Assembly (NCBI RefSeq): GCF_011250565.1
Contig: NZ_JAANMS010000031.1
Span: forward strand, 1 to 57,551
Length of the DNA stretch: 57,551 bases
Source of the DNA: Nocardioides sp. IC4_145
GTDB taxonomy: Bacteria; Actinomycetota; Actinomycetes; Propionibacteriales; Nocardioidaceae
Direction: 5' to 3'
The notes under the pieces are model-generated. The model saw nothing but the letters and a program-made list of their open reading frames with translations, had not been told where the DNA came from and did not search any database. Below, piece by piece: positions 33,316 through 41,698 of this stretch; the first letter of the stretch is position 1; every line of letters starts with the position of its first letter. The position numbers and the translations under genes were made by a program.

Positions 33316-34083
33316 ATGTGTGGTCGCTACGCCTCGAGCCGCCGGGCCGAGGACCTCGTCGAGGAGTTCGACGTCGACGCGCTTCGGATCGCGGCCCCGC
33401 TCGAGCCCGACTACAACGTCGCGCCCACCAAGGACGTGTACGCCGTCGTGGAGCGGCCGCCGTCCGGCGAGCAGGTCGCGGAGCGAGCTGCCGGGCGCGC
33501 CGAGCGGCAGCTGCGGGTGCTCCGGTGGGGCCTGGTCCCGTCCTGGGCGAAGGACGTCTCCATCGGCAACCGGATGATCAACGCCCGGATGGAGACGGTG
33601 GCCGAGAAGCCGGCGTACAAGCGGGCGTTCGCGAAGCGTCGCTGCCTGCTGCCCGCGGACGGCTACTACGAGTGGTACCCCACGCAGCAGACGACCAAGG
33701 CGGGCAAGCCGCTCAAGCAGCCGTTCTTCATCCGCCCGCAGGACGGCGGGACGCTGGCGATGGCGGGCCTCTACGAGATCTGGCGGGACCCGGCGAAGGC
33801 CGACGACGACCCGGACCGGTTCGTGTGGACCTGCACGGTCATCACCACCGACGCCGAGGACGACCTCGGCCACATCCACGACCGGATGCCGCTGATGGTC
33901 GAGCGCGACCGCTGGGCCTCCTGGCTCGACCCGACCGCCCCGCAGGACTCCCTGCTCGACCTGCTCGTGCCAGCCGCTCCCGGGACGCTCGAGGCGTACC
34001 CCGTCTCCCGCGAGGTGAGCAACGTGCGCAACAACGGCGCGCACCTCGTCGAGCCGCTCCCGCTGGAGGAGGTGGCCGAGTGA
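33316..34083 (+). CDS. SRAP-family (YedK/HMCES-like) DNA-lesion protein
   Basis: A 255-residue SOS-response-associated peptidase domain (PF02586). MCGRY gives the catalytic Cys2, exposed after Met removal and able to crosslink to abasic sites in single-stranded [29 protein letters not shown] and HDRMPL carry the other conserved residues. ATG 33316 must be the start because Cys2 has to follow Met1. The next gene's GTG overlaps the stop (GTGA). Confidence 0.95.
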   Translation: MCGRYASSRRAEDLVEEFDVDALRIAAPLEPDYNVAPTKDVYAVVERPPSGEQVAERAAGRAERQLRVLRWGLVPSWAKDVSIGNRMINARMETVAEKPAYKRAFAKRRCLLPADGYYEWYPTQQTTKAGKPLKQPFFIRPQDGGTLAMAGLYEIWRDPAKADDDPDRFVWTCTVITTDAEDDLGHIHDRMPLMVERDRWASWLDPTAPQDSLLDLLVPAAPGTLEAYPVSREVSNVRNNGAHLVEPLPLEEVAE

Positions 34084-34730
34084 CGCTGAGCGAGCGGGTC
34101 GTCGACACCCCGCACGGCCCGGCCCGCCTCGTCACCAACCGGGCCTCGCGACCGGTCGGCACCCTGGTGCTCGGCCACGGCGCCGGGGGTGGGGTGGACG
34201 GCCGCGACCTGGAGGCGCTCGCCACGAACCTGCCGCGGCACGGCTTCACCGTCGTCCGCGTCGAGCAGCCGTGGAGGGTCGCCGGGAAGAAGATCGCCCC
34301 GGCGGGACGGATCCTCGACGAGGGCCTCGTCGCCGCCTCCGACAAGCTGCGGGTGCGCACGCCCCTGGTGGTCGGCGGGCGCTCCGCCGGGGCCCGGTCG
34401 GCGGTGCGGGTCGGGCGCAGGCTGGGCGCGGTCGCCTGCCTGGCGCTGGCGTTCCCGCTGCACCCGCCCGGCAAGCCGGAGCGCTCCCGGCTCGAGGAGC
34501 TGCGCGGGGCCCGGCTGCCGACCCTGGTGGTGCAGGGCGAGCGCGACCCGATGGGGCGGCCCGAGGAGTTCCCCGACGACGTCGAGATGGCCGTCGTCCC
34601 CGACGCCGACCACGGCTTCAAGGTGCCGGCCCGCGGGGCCGTCGACCAGGCCGGGGCGATGGACCTGCTGGTGCAGTGCACGCTGGAGTGGCTGGTGCGC
34701 GAGGTGACCGGGAATCAGCGCCGGGGGTGA
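34080..34730 (+). CDS. Alpha/beta hydrolase, KANL3/Tex30-like
   Basis: A 216-residue small alpha/beta hydrolase. It has [12 protein letters not shown] as an oxyanion loop, the nucleophile elbow GGRSAGAR, Asp in QGERDPMG and His in DADHGFKV. This resembles the dienelactone-hydrolase-like KANL3/Tex30 group. Substrate unknown. GTG 34080 overlaps the SRAP stop by four bases. The sigma-R promoter of sigR begins inside its last codons. Confidence 0.85.
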   Translation: MTLSERVVDTPHGPARLVTNRASRPVGTLVLGHGAGGGVDGRDLEALATNLPRHGFTVVRVEQPWRVAGKKIAPAGRILDEGLVAASDKLRVRTPLVVGGRSAGARSAVRVGRRLGAVACLALAFPLHPPGKPERSRLEELRGARLPTLVVQGERDPMGRPEEFPDDVEMAVVPDADHGFKVPARGAVDQAGAMDLLVQCTLEWLVREVTGNQRRG

Positions 34731-34736
34731 GGTGTT
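34710..34736 (+). promoter_or_regulatory. Sigma-R-type promoter of sigR (autoregulatory)
   Basis: GGGAAT at 34710-34715 and GTT at 34734-34736 are separated by exactly 18 bases. This matches the sigma-R/SigH consensus GGGAAT-N18-GTT known from the thiol-stress regulon. It lies ten bases before a GTG (34746) in frame with sigR, so the transcript would be almost leaderless. Autoactivation of sigR under thiol oxidation is the expected result. Confidence 0.75.
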
Positions 34737-34745
34737 CTGCTGGGC

Positions 34746-35468
34746 GTGACCGTGCTGATGGAACGCCCCGTGCTGACCGAGCCGACCCCACCCCAGCGGC
34801 GAGTACGCTGGGACGCGATGACTGACTCCGTCACTGACCCGCTGGGGGCCACCTCGACCGTGGACCCGGTCGACGTCGCCTCCGAGACCGACGAGGAGCG
34901 CTCGCTGCGCTTCGAGCGCGACGCGCTGCCGTTCCTCGACCAGCTCTACTCCGCCGCGATGCGCATGACGCGCAACCCGGCCGACGCCGAGGACCTCGTG
35001 CAGGAGACGTTCGCGAAGGCGTACTCCTCCTTCCACCAGTTCCGGCCGGGCACGAATCTCAAGGCCTGGCTGTACCGGATCCTCACCAACACCTTCATCA
35101 ACACCTACCGCAAGAAGCAGCGCCAGCCGCAGCAGTCGATGTCCGAGGACGTCGAGGACTGGCAGCTCGCCCGGGCCGAGTCGCACACCTCCACCGGCCT
35201 GAAGTCCGCGGAGATGGAGGCGCTCGAGCACCTGCCCGACTCCCAGGTCAAGGACGCCCTCCAGCGCCTGCCCGAGGAGTTCCGGCTCGCCGTCTACCTC
35301 GCCGACGTCGAGGGCTTCGCGTACAAGGAGATCGCCGAGATCATGGAGACGCCGATCGGCACCGTCATGTCGCGGCTGCACCGCGGTCGCCGCCAGCTGC
35401 GCGACATGCTCTCGGACTACGTCCGCGCCAACGACCTCCTCACCGTCGGCCGCGACGGGGGCAAGTGA
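34746..35468 (+). CDS. sigR: Thiol-stress ECF sigma factor SigR (SigH)
   Basis: A group-4 sigma factor with region 2 ([31 protein letters not shown]) and region 4 ([26 protein letters not shown]). It is the SigR/SigH type because rsrA follows directly. Two starts are plausible: GTG 34746 (240 residues), just after the sigma-R promoter, and ATG 34818 (216 residues), with GGGA upstream and the usual family start. In Streptomyces coelicolor the longer product sigma-R' is made from the induced promoter and is unstable. The same arrangement is suggested here by a 24-residue extension. Confidence 0.94.
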   Translation: MTVLMERPVLTEPTPPQRRVRWDAMTDSVTDPLGATSTVDPVDVASETDEERSLRFERDALPFLDQLYSAAMRMTRNPADAEDLVQETFAKAYSSFHQFRPGTNLKAWLYRILTNTFINTYRKKQRQPQQSMSEDVEDWQLARAESHTSTGLKSAEMEALEHLPDSQVKDALQRLPEEFRLAVYLADVEGFAYKEIAEIMETPIGTVMSRLHRGRRQLRDMLSDYVRANDLLTVGRDGGK

Positions 35469-35746
35469 TGAGCGACGACGCCCGCCACCAGCACGTGGAC
35501 CCGCAGGAGTGCGCGGACTACCTCGAGCAGATCGTCTACTTCATCGACAACGAGCTGGCCGAGGCCGACTGCGCCGCCGTCCGGGTCCACCTCGACACGT
35601 GCAACCCCTGCCTGGAGAAGTACGACCTCCAGCGCACCGTCAAGCAGGTCGTCGCCCGCTCCTGCTCCGAGCCGGCCCCCGCCGAGCTCCGCGAGCGGGT
35701 CATGCTCCGCATCCGCGAGGTCCAGGTCCGCATCACCGAGGCCTGA
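35468..35746 (+). CDS. rsrA: Zinc anti-sigma factor RsrA
   Basis: A 92-residue zinc-associated anti-sigma factor. The ZAS signature HLDTCNPC (His-x3-Cys-x2-Cys) follows a helix. Additional Cys residues lie at QEC, ADC and SCSEP. Reduced RsrA binds SigR; disulfide formation releases it. ATG 35468 overlaps the sigR stop by one base (TGATG), as expected for a stoichiometric partner. The large palindrome at 35766 follows 19 bases after its stop. Confidence 0.94.
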   Translation: MSDDARHQHVDPQECADYLEQIVYFIDNELAEADCAAVRVHLDTCNPCLEKYDLQRTVKQVVARSCSEPAPAELRERVMLRIREVQVRITEA

Positions 35747-35765
35747 GCCTCGCTCGCGCCGGACA

Positions 35766-35835
35766 TGTAACGCACTGTTCGCCGCTGTGTAGGCACGTTG
35801 CAACGTGCCTACACAGCGGCGAACACTGCGTTACA
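35766..35835. repeat. 70-bp near-perfect palindrome
   Basis: The 35-base arms 35766-35800 and 35801-35835 are complementary apart from one C-C mismatch, with no separate loop (the centre reads CGTTGCAACG). It is in the gap between the convergent rsrA and bL37 genes. Bidirectional termination is the simplest role. The arms share no sequence with the repeat at 20680 and 50802. Such a perfect, loopless palindrome could extrude as a cruciform. Confidence 0.9.
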
Positions 35836-35873
35836 AGGGCCGCCGGTCGTGCGAGCGGCCCGGGAAAGCAACG

Positions 35874-35900
35874 AACCCCCGGCCGGGAGGCTCGGGGGTC
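35874..35900 (-). terminator. Terminator hairpin after bL37
   Basis: ACCCCCG...CGGGGGTT on the minus strand forms a stem with a loop of about 13 bases, starting 20 bases after the bL37 stop. It is a likely terminator for that short transcript. Confidence 0.55.
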
Positions 35901-35919
35901 CAGTGCGTCTTGCCTGCGC

Positions 35920-35994
35920 TCAGGCGTTGGGGCGCTTGCCGTGGTTCGCGCCCTTCTTCTTGCGAGCGCGGCGCTTGCGGCCGGTCTTGCCCAT
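35920..35994 (-). CDS. 24-residue bL37-type ribosomal protein
   Basis: A complete short gene translates as a 24-residue, highly basic peptide starting MGKTGRKRRARKKKGANHG and ending KRPNA. The ANHGKRPN end is, as I recall, that of actinobacterial bL37, a small protein found in mycobacterial 50S subunits. AGGAGG lies five bases before the ATG at 35994. It lies directly beyond rsrA, on the opposite strand. It is easy to miss because of its length. Confidence 0.85.
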   Translation of the reverse strand: MGKTGRKRRARKKKGANHGKRPNA

Positions 35995-36055
35995 GGTGTC
36001 CTCCTGGGATCGATGTACGTCGCCCACGAAGGGCCGTCGGACAGTCTCCCAGATG

Positions 36056-36454
36056 TCACGAACCAGGAGAAATCCGGCTCAGGAACCGTTCCGCGTCGAC
36101 GACCACCCGGGTGACCTCCCCGGTGGCGACCACCTTGCCGGCCACGGGACCCTCGGGGCCGACCTCGACGTGCCGCGCGGCGACGGTGAAGCGGTGCAGC
36201 CGCCCGTCGACGTACGCCGTCGTGGCGGTGACCTCGAGCGCCTGCCCGAGCGGGCTGGCGGCCTGATGGTCGAGCGAGACGCGAGTGCCGACCGAGGTCT
36301 CGCCCGCGCCGAGCGCCGGCTCGATCGCGGCGCAGGTCGCCGCCTCGCACCACGCCAGCAGCCGCGGCGTGCCGAGGACGGGCAGGGAGCCGGAGCCGAC
36401 GGCGAGCGCGGTGTCGTCGTCGCCGACGGAGAACGGCAGGGTGGCGGTGGTCAT
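36056..36454 (-). CDS. Hotdog thioesterase, fluoroacetyl-CoA-thioesterase-like
   Basis: A 132-residue hotdog protein of the thioesterase group related to FlK. It has VLGTPRLLAWCEAATCAAIEP, GTRVSLDHQAASPLG and VTATTAYVDGRLHRF. FlK of Streptomyces cattleya hydrolyses fluoroacetyl-CoA, but most homologues probably act on other short acyl-CoAs. ATG 36454 overlaps the GNAT stop by four bases. It is last in the operon starting with DUF2785. Confidence 0.8.
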   Translation of the reverse strand: MTTATLPFSVGDDDTALAVGSGSLPVLGTPRLLAWCEAATCAAIEPALGAGETSVGTRVSLDHQAASPLGQALEVTATTAYVDGRLHRFTVAARHVEVGPEGPVAGKVVATGEVTRVVVDAERFLSRISPGS

Positions 36455-36951
36455 CGGGTGAGGTCCTTCCGGAAGGCGAGCAGCTGCACGTGCGGGGCGG
36501 GGGAGTGGTCGCGCTCGGGCATCCGGGTGAAGCCGGCGCGGGTGTAGAGCCGGTGCGCCGCGGCCATCTGCGGCAGGCTGGAGAGCACCACCGCGTGCGC
36601 GCCCTCGCGGCGGAACCGCTCGACGACCAGGTCGAGCAGGGCCGCGCCGACCCCGCGGCCCTGGGCGGCGGGGGAGACGGCGAGCATGCGGAGCTCACCC
36701 TCGCCCTCCCGCGCCACCTCCCGCCACGGCGACCCCGGTGGGCAGACCGTGACCGTCCCGAGCACCGCGCCGCTGCCGGCGATCCCGTCGTCGACCGCCA
36801 CCCACAGCTCCGCCTCCCGGTCGCGCCGGGCGGCGTCGCGCAGCCGCGCGACGTACGGGTCGTCGGGCCCGAGCACGAAGTCGGCGTACGCCGCGACGGT
36901 GACGTCACCCGCCGGCCCGAGCTCGGCGGGCGACGCTCGTCGCAGCAGCAT
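36451..36951 (-). CDS. GNAT N-acetyltransferase
   Basis: A 166-residue GCN5-related acetyltransferase. LRMLAVSPAAQGRGVGAALLDLVVERFR contains the acetyl-CoA pyrophosphate loop QGRGVG, and LYTRAGFTRM is the usual C-terminal element. Acceptor unknown. ATG 36951 shares its first base with the stop of the TPP enzyme gene, and its own stop overlaps the next start. Confidence 0.9.
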   Translation of the reverse strand: MLLRRASPAELGPAGDVTVAAYADFVLGPDDPYVARLRDAARRDREAELWVAVDDGIAGSGAVLGTVTVCPPGSPWREVAREGEGELRMLAVSPAAQGRGVGAALLDLVVERFRREGAHAVVLSSLPQMAAAHRLYTRAGFTRMPERDHSPAPHVQLLAFRKDLTR

Positions 36952-38645
36952 CAGATCCCGAAGGTGGCGCGCGGGTAGGCCGCGTCGACGTCGGTGATGA
37001 CGTTGACGAGGTACGGCACGTTCGCGGCGAACGCCCGGTCGAGAGCGGGGCCGACCTGGCGCGGGTCGGTGACGGTCTCGCCGGCGCCGCCGAGCGCCTT
37101 GACCACCTCGTCGTACGCCGTGCGGGGCGCGAGGTCGGCGGCGACGTCGTAGCCGTAGAGCATCTGCATCGGGCCCTTCTCCAGGCCCCAGGCGGAGTTG
37201 TTGCCCATGACCATGACGACCGGCAGCTGGTGCCGCACGAGGGTGTCGACGTCCATCAGCGAGAAGCCGGCCGCGCCGTCGCCGAGGAGCAGCACGACCT
37301 GCGAGGAGGGTCGGGCGATGCGCGCGGCGATGGCCGCGCCCAGGCCGGCGCCGAGGCAGCCGTACGGCCCGGGGTCGAGCCAGCCGCCGGGCCGCTTGGG
37401 CTCGACGAACTTGCCGGCGAAGCTGACGAAGTCGCCGCCGTCGCCGATCACGACCGCGTCGTCGGCGAGCCGGGGGACCAGCTCGCCGTAGATGCGGGCG
37501 GGGTGGATCGGGTCGGCCTCCGCGGTCAGCAGGGCGCGGTCGCGCTCGACGCCGGCGCGGACGGTGTCCTGCAGGGTCGAGACCCACGCCGCCCAGTCAG
37601 GGCGCCGCGCGGAGCGCTCGATCCCGGCGAGGACCCCGTCGAGGACGGTGGTGAGGTCGCCCGCGACCGATGCCGCGAGGTGCGCGTGGGCGGAGAGCTG
37701 GCCCGGGGAGTCCGCGACGTGCACGACCTTCGCGTCACCGAAGACGCCGTAGGAGAGGCGGAAGTCCAGCGGGGTGCCGACGACGATGACGAGGTCGGCC
37801 TCCTTGAGCGCCTGGCCGCGCGCCTTGGTGACGAGCAGGGGGTGCCCGCCGGGGACGACGCCACGGCCCATGCCGTTGGTGAGCGTCGGGACGCCGGCGG
37901 TCTCGACGAGCCGCAGCGCAGCCTCCTCGGCGCGGTCGGCCCACACGTCGGTGCCCAGCACGAGCACGGGGCGGGACGCGCCGGCCAGCAGCTCGACGAT
38001 GCGCTCGACGGCCTCGGGGTCCGGCTCGGCGCCGCGCGGCAGCGACGCCGCGGTCGGCGCGGGGACGGTGGCCTGGGCGAAGAGCTCGTCCATCGGCACG
38101 TCGACGAAGACCGGCCCGCGGTGCGAGGAGCCGGCCGCGCGGAAGGCCTGGTCGAGGCCGGGCGCGACGTCGCCGGCGGTCATCAGCGTGCGCGCGTCCT
38201 TGGAGACCGAGGCGACGATCGGCGGCTGGTCGAGCTCCTGGAGGCTGCCGCTGCCCCAGCGGTTCTGCGGGGCGCGGCCGCCGACGACGACCATGGGGGA
38301 GCCGGCGAACTGCGCCTGCGCGATCGCGCTGACGCCGTTCGTCACCCCCGGGCCGGCGGTGAGCACGGCCAGGCCCGGCACGCGGGTCAGCTTGCCGGTG
38401 GCCTCGGCCGCGAACGCCGCGGTCTGCTCGTGGCGCACGTCGAGGAGCCGCATCGGCACCTCGGCCTTGACCGCGCCGTCGTAGAGGGGGAAGACGTGCG
38501 CGCCCGACAGGGTGAACATCGTCTCCACGCCGTGCGCCTGCGCGACGGCGACCGCCAGCTCGCCGGCGTGGCCCCGCACGTGCCCGTCGGGGATCGGGGT
38601 GTCGGCGTCGAGGTCGGGCCAGATCTCTGCGTCAGCGTCGGTCAT
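36951..38645 (-). CDS. Thiamine-diphosphate enzyme, acetolactate-synthase-like
   Basis: A 564-residue TPP-dependent enzyme of the acetolactate synthase/2-hydroxyacyl-CoA lyase family. RHEQTAAFAAEATGKLTRVPG gives the cofactor-activating Glu, GPGVTNGVSAI follows, and GDGAAGFSLMDVDTLVRHQL with VMGNNSAWG is the TPP/Mg motif. PQNRWGSGSLQELDQ resembles the oxalyl-CoA decarboxylase/HACL branch. No regulatory subunit is nearby, so branched-chain synthesis is unlikely. ATG 38645; downstream neighbours are a GNAT protein and a thioesterase. Confidence 0.85.
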   Translation of the reverse strand: MTDADAEIWPDLDADTPIPDGHVRGHAGELAVAVAQAHGVETMFTLSGAHVFPLYDGAVKAEVPMRLLDVRHEQTAAFAAEATGKLTRVPGLAVLTAGPGVTNGVSAIAQAQFAGSPMVVVGGRAPQNRWGSGSLQELDQPPIVASVSKDARTLMTAGDVAPGLDQAFRAAGSSHRGPVFVDVPMDELFAQATVPAPTAASLPRGAEPDPEAVERIVELLAGASRPVLVLGTDVWADRAEEAALRLVETAGVPTLTNGMGRGVVPGGHPLLVTKARGQALKEADLVIVVGTPLDFRLSYGVFGDAKVVHVADSPGQLSAHAHLAASVAGDLTTVLDGVLAGIERSARRPDWAAWVSTLQDTVRAGVERDRALLTAEADPIHPARIYGELVPRLADDAVVIGDGGDFVSFAGKFVEPKRPGGWLDPGPYGCLGAGLGAAIAARIARPSSQVVLLLGDGAAGFSLMDVDTLVRHQLPVVMVMGNNSAWGLEKGPMQMLYGYDVAADLAPRTAYDEVVKALGGAGETVTDPRQVGPALDRAFAANVPYLVNVITDVDAAYPRATFGI

Positions 38646-38670
38646 GCCCGCAGGGTATGTGCAACGCAGG

Positions 38671-39531
38671 TCACACGGAGGTGGAAGCCCCGACGTGCCG
38701 CAGACCCGGGTTGGTGTGGCGCAGGGCGTCGACGACGACCAGCAGCAGGTCGGCCCGGACCGCGGGCGGGTCCGGCGCCAGCGCGAGCTGCAGGTGCAGC
38801 GCCCGCAGGAACGCCTCGGCGTTGCCGCCGGTCAGGTGCGGGTCGCGACCGTCGTACGACGCCTGCACGGCCGCCGCCGCGACCAGCCGGGCGATCCAGG
38901 GCTCGAGCACCTGCAGCGGCACCTCGTCGCGGCGCAGCACCGTCATGGTCGCCTGGGCCAGCCGGTCCGGCTCGGCGTTGACGAACAGCTGGTCCACCGG
39001 CAGCAGCACCCGGTCGGCGACGACGTCGAGCACGACGGTCAGCTCGGGGGTGCCCAGGTGGGGGGAGCGAGCCAGTGCTCCGAGCGCGTCCGCGCCGTGG
39101 GCCACCGCGTGCGCCCAGCCCCGACCGGGCACGAAGCCGCGGACGTCCTGCTCGCGCAGCAGCCAGGTCGCGATCCGGTCGCCCCAGTCGAGCACCTTCC
39201 CGGCCGGCAGCAGCGAGCGGAGGTTGTCGCGCTCGAGGCACTCGGCGAGCACCCGGGCCGACCAGCTGCGCCGCAGCACGCTGTCGGTGCCGACCTCGCC
39301 GAGCCCCGTCCGCAACCCGGCGGACATGCCGTCGCCGAGGCCGACCAGCAGGTCGTCGTACACGCCGCGTCCGATCCAGGTGACCAGCACCGGCCAGGCG
39401 GTGGCCTCGCGCAGCTCGGGATCCGGGTCCCCCAGCATGCGGGTCAGGTCGGCGGTCAGGTCCTCCAGCGGTCGGTCGTCCGGCACCGCGAGCCCGGAGG
39501 CGTGGACCTGCTTCCAGTACTGCCCCGACAT
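38671..39531 (-). CDS. DUF2785 family protein
   Basis: A 286-residue helical-repeat protein resembling DUF2785 (PF10978). It has a run of two-helix units, DRPLEDLTADLTRMLGDPDPELREATAWPVL, a GRGWAHAVAHGADAL segment and the end VVVDALRHTNPGL. No activity is known. ATG 39531 is chosen over ATG 39540 because it has better spacing from a purine-rich stretch. It leads a minus-strand operon with the TPP enzyme, 25 bases away, and is divergent from pdtaS. Confidence 0.75.
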   Translation of the reverse strand: MSGQYWKQVHASGLAVPDDRPLEDLTADLTRMLGDPDPELREATAWPVLVTWIGRGVYDDLLVGLGDGMSAGLRTGLGEVGTDSVLRRSWSARVLAECLERDNLRSLLPAGKVLDWGDRIATWLLREQDVRGFVPGRGWAHAVAHGADALGALARSPHLGTPELTVVLDVVADRVLLPVDQLFVNAEPDRLAQATMTVLRRDEVPLQVLEPWIARLVAAAAVQASYDGRDPHLTGGNAEAFLRALHLQLALAPDPPAVRADLLLVVVDALRHTNPGLRHVGASTSV

Positions 39532-39609
39532 GGCCCCCATCCTGCCAGCGAATCTCGCTCAGGCCGACCCGGCGGAGGTCTCGGGCGCACGGCAGTAGGG
39601 TCACGGAGC

Positions 39610-41133
39610 GTGCCGACCCTCGCCGACCTGGTGCGCAGCCACACCGATCTCTCCCCGGAGGACGTCGCGTGGCTCCAGCTGCTGCAGGCCGACTGGCAGA
39701 TCATCGCCGACCTGTCCTTCGCCGACCTCGTGCTGTGGCTGCCCGACCGCGCCGGCGCCGGATTCTGGGCGGCCGGGCAGATGCGCCCGACGACCGGCCC
39801 GACGGCGTACGTCGACGACGTCGTCGGCACCTTCGTCCCGGCCGGCCGGCGGCCGCTGCTCGACGCGGCGTACGCCGAGGGGCGGCTGGTCCGCGAGGGC
39901 GACCCGGAGTGGCGCGACGAGGTGCCGGTCCGCGTCGAGACGATCCCCGTGCGCCGCGCGGGCCGGGTGATCGCCGTCGTCGCGCGCAACACCAACCTGC
40001 TCGGCGTGCGCACGCCCAGCCGCCTGGAGCTGTCCTACCTCCAGACCGCGGCCGACCTGACCCAGATGATCGCCCACGGCCGGTTCCCGGCCCCGGGGCA
40101 GCGCAGCGACCACGCCGACTCCCCGCGCGTGGGCGACGGGTTCCTGCGGGTCGACGCCCTCGGCCGGGTCGCCTACGCCAGCCCGAACGCGCTCTCGGTC
40201 TACCGCCGCCTCGGCCTCTCCGGCGACCTGGCCGGGCTCTCGCTCGCGGACCTGACCCGCGAGCTCGTGCCGCCGCGGCGCCGGCCGGACGAGGAGACGC
40301 TGAGCGCCGTGCTCGGCGGCCGCGCGCACCGCGACACCGAGATCGGCACCGACACCGTCTCGCTCATCGTCCGGTCGATCCCGCTGCGACCCCAGGGCAA
40401 CCGCATCGGCGCGCTGGTGCTCGTCCGCGACGTCACCGACCTGCGCCGCCGCGACCGGGAGCTGGTCACCAAGGACGCCACGATCCGCGAGATCCACCAC
40501 CGGGTGAAGAACAACCTCCAGACCGTCGCCGCCCTGCTGCGTCTCCAGGCGCGCCGCATCGACTCCGAGGCGGCCAAGATGGCGCTGGAGGAGGCGGTGC
40601 GCCGCGTCGGCTCGATCGCGATCGTCCACGAGACGCTCAGCCAGGCCGGCGAGGAGAACGTCGACTTCGACGAGATCGCCGACCGGCTCTCCTCGATGGT
40701 CATCGAGGTCAGCGCCGTCGCCGGTCGCGTGCGGGTGCTGCGCGACGGCGAGTTCGGCGCGCTGCCCTCGGAGTCGGCCACCGCGCTGGCGATGGTCCTC
40801 ACCGAGGTGCTGCAGAACGCCGTCGAGCACGGCTACGAGGTCGACCGCGACGCCGAGCCGGCCGTGCCCGAGGACCTGTCCCGGCTGGGGGAGGCCGACG
40901 GGGACGGCGGCACGATCCGGTTGACCGTGCGCCGCGGCGACGGTCGGCTCCGGATCACCGTCGACGACGACGGGCGCGGCCTCCCCGAGGACTTCGACCT
41001 CGACGGCTCGACCAACCTCGGGCTCTCGATCGTCCGGACGCTGGTCGAGTCGGAGCTGGGCGGCCGGCTCGAGCTCGGCGCGGTGCCGGGCGGCTCCGGG
41101 ACGCGGGCCGCGGTCGACGTACCCCTGGTCTGA
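39610..41133 (+). CDS. pdtaS: PdtaS-type soluble histidine kinase
   Basis: A 507-residue soluble sensor kinase. An N-terminal GAF domain (residues about 5-160), a PAS domain (about 170-290) and a HisKA_2/HATPase region follow in order. The phosphorylated His is in IREIHHRVKNNLQTVAALLRL; ATP-binding motifs are LQNAVEHGY, VDDDGRGLP and NLGLSIV. M. tuberculosis PdtaS (Rv3220c), which phosphorylates the antiterminator PdtaR, has this layout and lies next to whiB1, as here. GTG 39610. Confidence 0.9.
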   Translation: MPTLADLVRSHTDLSPEDVAWLQLLQADWQIIADLSFADLVLWLPDRAGAGFWAAGQMRPTTGPTAYVDDVVGTFVPAGRRPLLDAAYAEGRLVREGDPEWRDEVPVRVETIPVRRAGRVIAVVARNTNLLGVRTPSRLELSYLQTAADLTQMIAHGRFPAPGQRSDHADSPRVGDGFLRVDALGRVAYASPNALSVYRRLGLSGDLAGLSLADLTRELVPPRRRPDEETLSAVLGGRAHRDTEIGTDTVSLIVRSIPLRPQGNRIGALVLVRDVTDLRRRDRELVTKDATIREIHHRVKNNLQTVAALLRLQARRIDSEAAKMALEEAVRRVGSIAIVHETLSQAGEENVDFDEIADRLSSMVIEVSAVAGRVRVLRDGEFGALPSESATALAMVLTEVLQNAVEHGYEVDRDAEPAVPEDLSRLGEADGDGGTIRLTVRRGDGRLRITVDDDGRGLPEDFDLDGSTNLGLSIVRTLVESELGGRLELGAVPGGSGTRAAVDVPLV

Positions 41134-41148
41134 GCCCGCCGGCTCCGG

Positions 41149-41173
41149 CGCCCGGCGGCGGTCAGGCCGGGCG
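41149..41173 (+). terminator. Terminator hairpin after pdtaS
   Basis: CGCCCGGC (41149-41156) pairs with GCCGGGCG (41166-41173) around a 9-base loop, 15 bases after the pdtaS stop. It lies between convergent pdtaS and whiB1. Confidence 0.5.
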
Positions 41174-41236
41174 GTGCGGCTCTAGCGATGCGGCTCAGGC
41201 GGTGCGGCTCTGGACGGTGCCGCTCAGGCGGTGCGG
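41171..41236. repeat. Tandem 14-bp repeat spanning the whiB1 stop
   Basis: Units resembling GCGGTGCGGCTCTN begin at 41171, 41185, 41199, about 41214 and 41228 (periods 14, 14, 15, 14), with a few substitutions. The fourth and fifth units include the last codons and stop of whiB1 on the minus strand. Confidence 0.65.
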
Positions 41237-41475
41237 ACGCGGGCCCGGGCGTTGCGGCGCTTCAGCGCGCGACGCTCGTCCTCGCTGAGGCCGCCCCAGA
41301 CCCCGTGGTCCTGCCCGGCCTCCAGCGCCCACGCGAGGCACTGCTCGCGCACCTCGCAGCGTCGGCACACCTGCTTGGCCTCCTCGATCTGGAGGATGGC
41401 CGGACCGGTGTTGCCGATCGGGAAGAACAGTTCCGGGTCCTCGTCGAGGCAGGCGGAACGGTGGCGCCAATCCAT
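41224..41475 (-). CDS. whiB1: WhiB1-type iron-sulfur regulator
   Basis: An 83-residue Wbl protein. Four cysteines (SACLDE at 9; CRRC at 37 and 40; EQCLAW at 46) bind a 4Fe-4S cluster. GVWGGLSEDER is the Wbl turn, and the basic KRRNARARVRTA tail is for DNA binding. Position beside pdtaS matches WhiB1 (M. tuberculosis Rv3219), an essential NO-sensitive regulator that binds the housekeeping sigma factor. ATG 41475. The leader to the candidate promoter is long and contains a 14-bp palindrome. Confidence 0.94.
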   Translation of the reverse strand: MDWRHRSACLDEDPELFFPIGNTGPAILQIEEAKQVCRRCEVREQCLAWALEAGQDHGVWGGLSEDERRALKRRNARARVRTA

Positions 41476-41698
41476 GGCTGGGGAATCCCTACTCTCTACA
41501 ACGCACGTGCAGGCCAGGGGCAGCTCAGGCCTGCGGGCTCGTGTCCGGGGCACAGCAAAGTGAACGCATTCACGAGCGAGTGTCCAGCGTGGCAATCTTT
41601 GGAACGTTATACAAGCGTTTGCGATGGTCTCTTCCGTCACAGGCGCACCGCGCACGTGCTCCCGCGGGGGCCTCTCCGGACCCGGCTAGGCTCGACCG
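41476..41698. promoter_or_regulatory. whiB1 leader and divergent promoter region
   Basis: On the minus strand, TATAAC at 41611-41606 is a good -10 element and would give a leader of about 125 bases. The leader contains GTGAA-CGCA-TTCAC (41560-41573), a 14-bp inverted repeat. No gene is supported. The plus-strand membrane protein begins at 41699. Confidence 0.5.

Noticed and set aside
29545..34083. Plus-strand open frame of 1512 codons
   Set aside because: Only its last 255 codons (SRAP) are real. The rest is the complement of the diiron protein, rsgA and aroA genes and has no conserved motif.
36951..38645. Acetolactate synthase (IlvB) for branched-chain amino acids
   Set aside because: No small regulatory subunit or ilvC is nearby, and sequence elements resemble the 2-hydroxyacyl-CoA lyase/oxalyl-CoA decarboxylase branch. 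Only the TPP-enzyme family is claimed.
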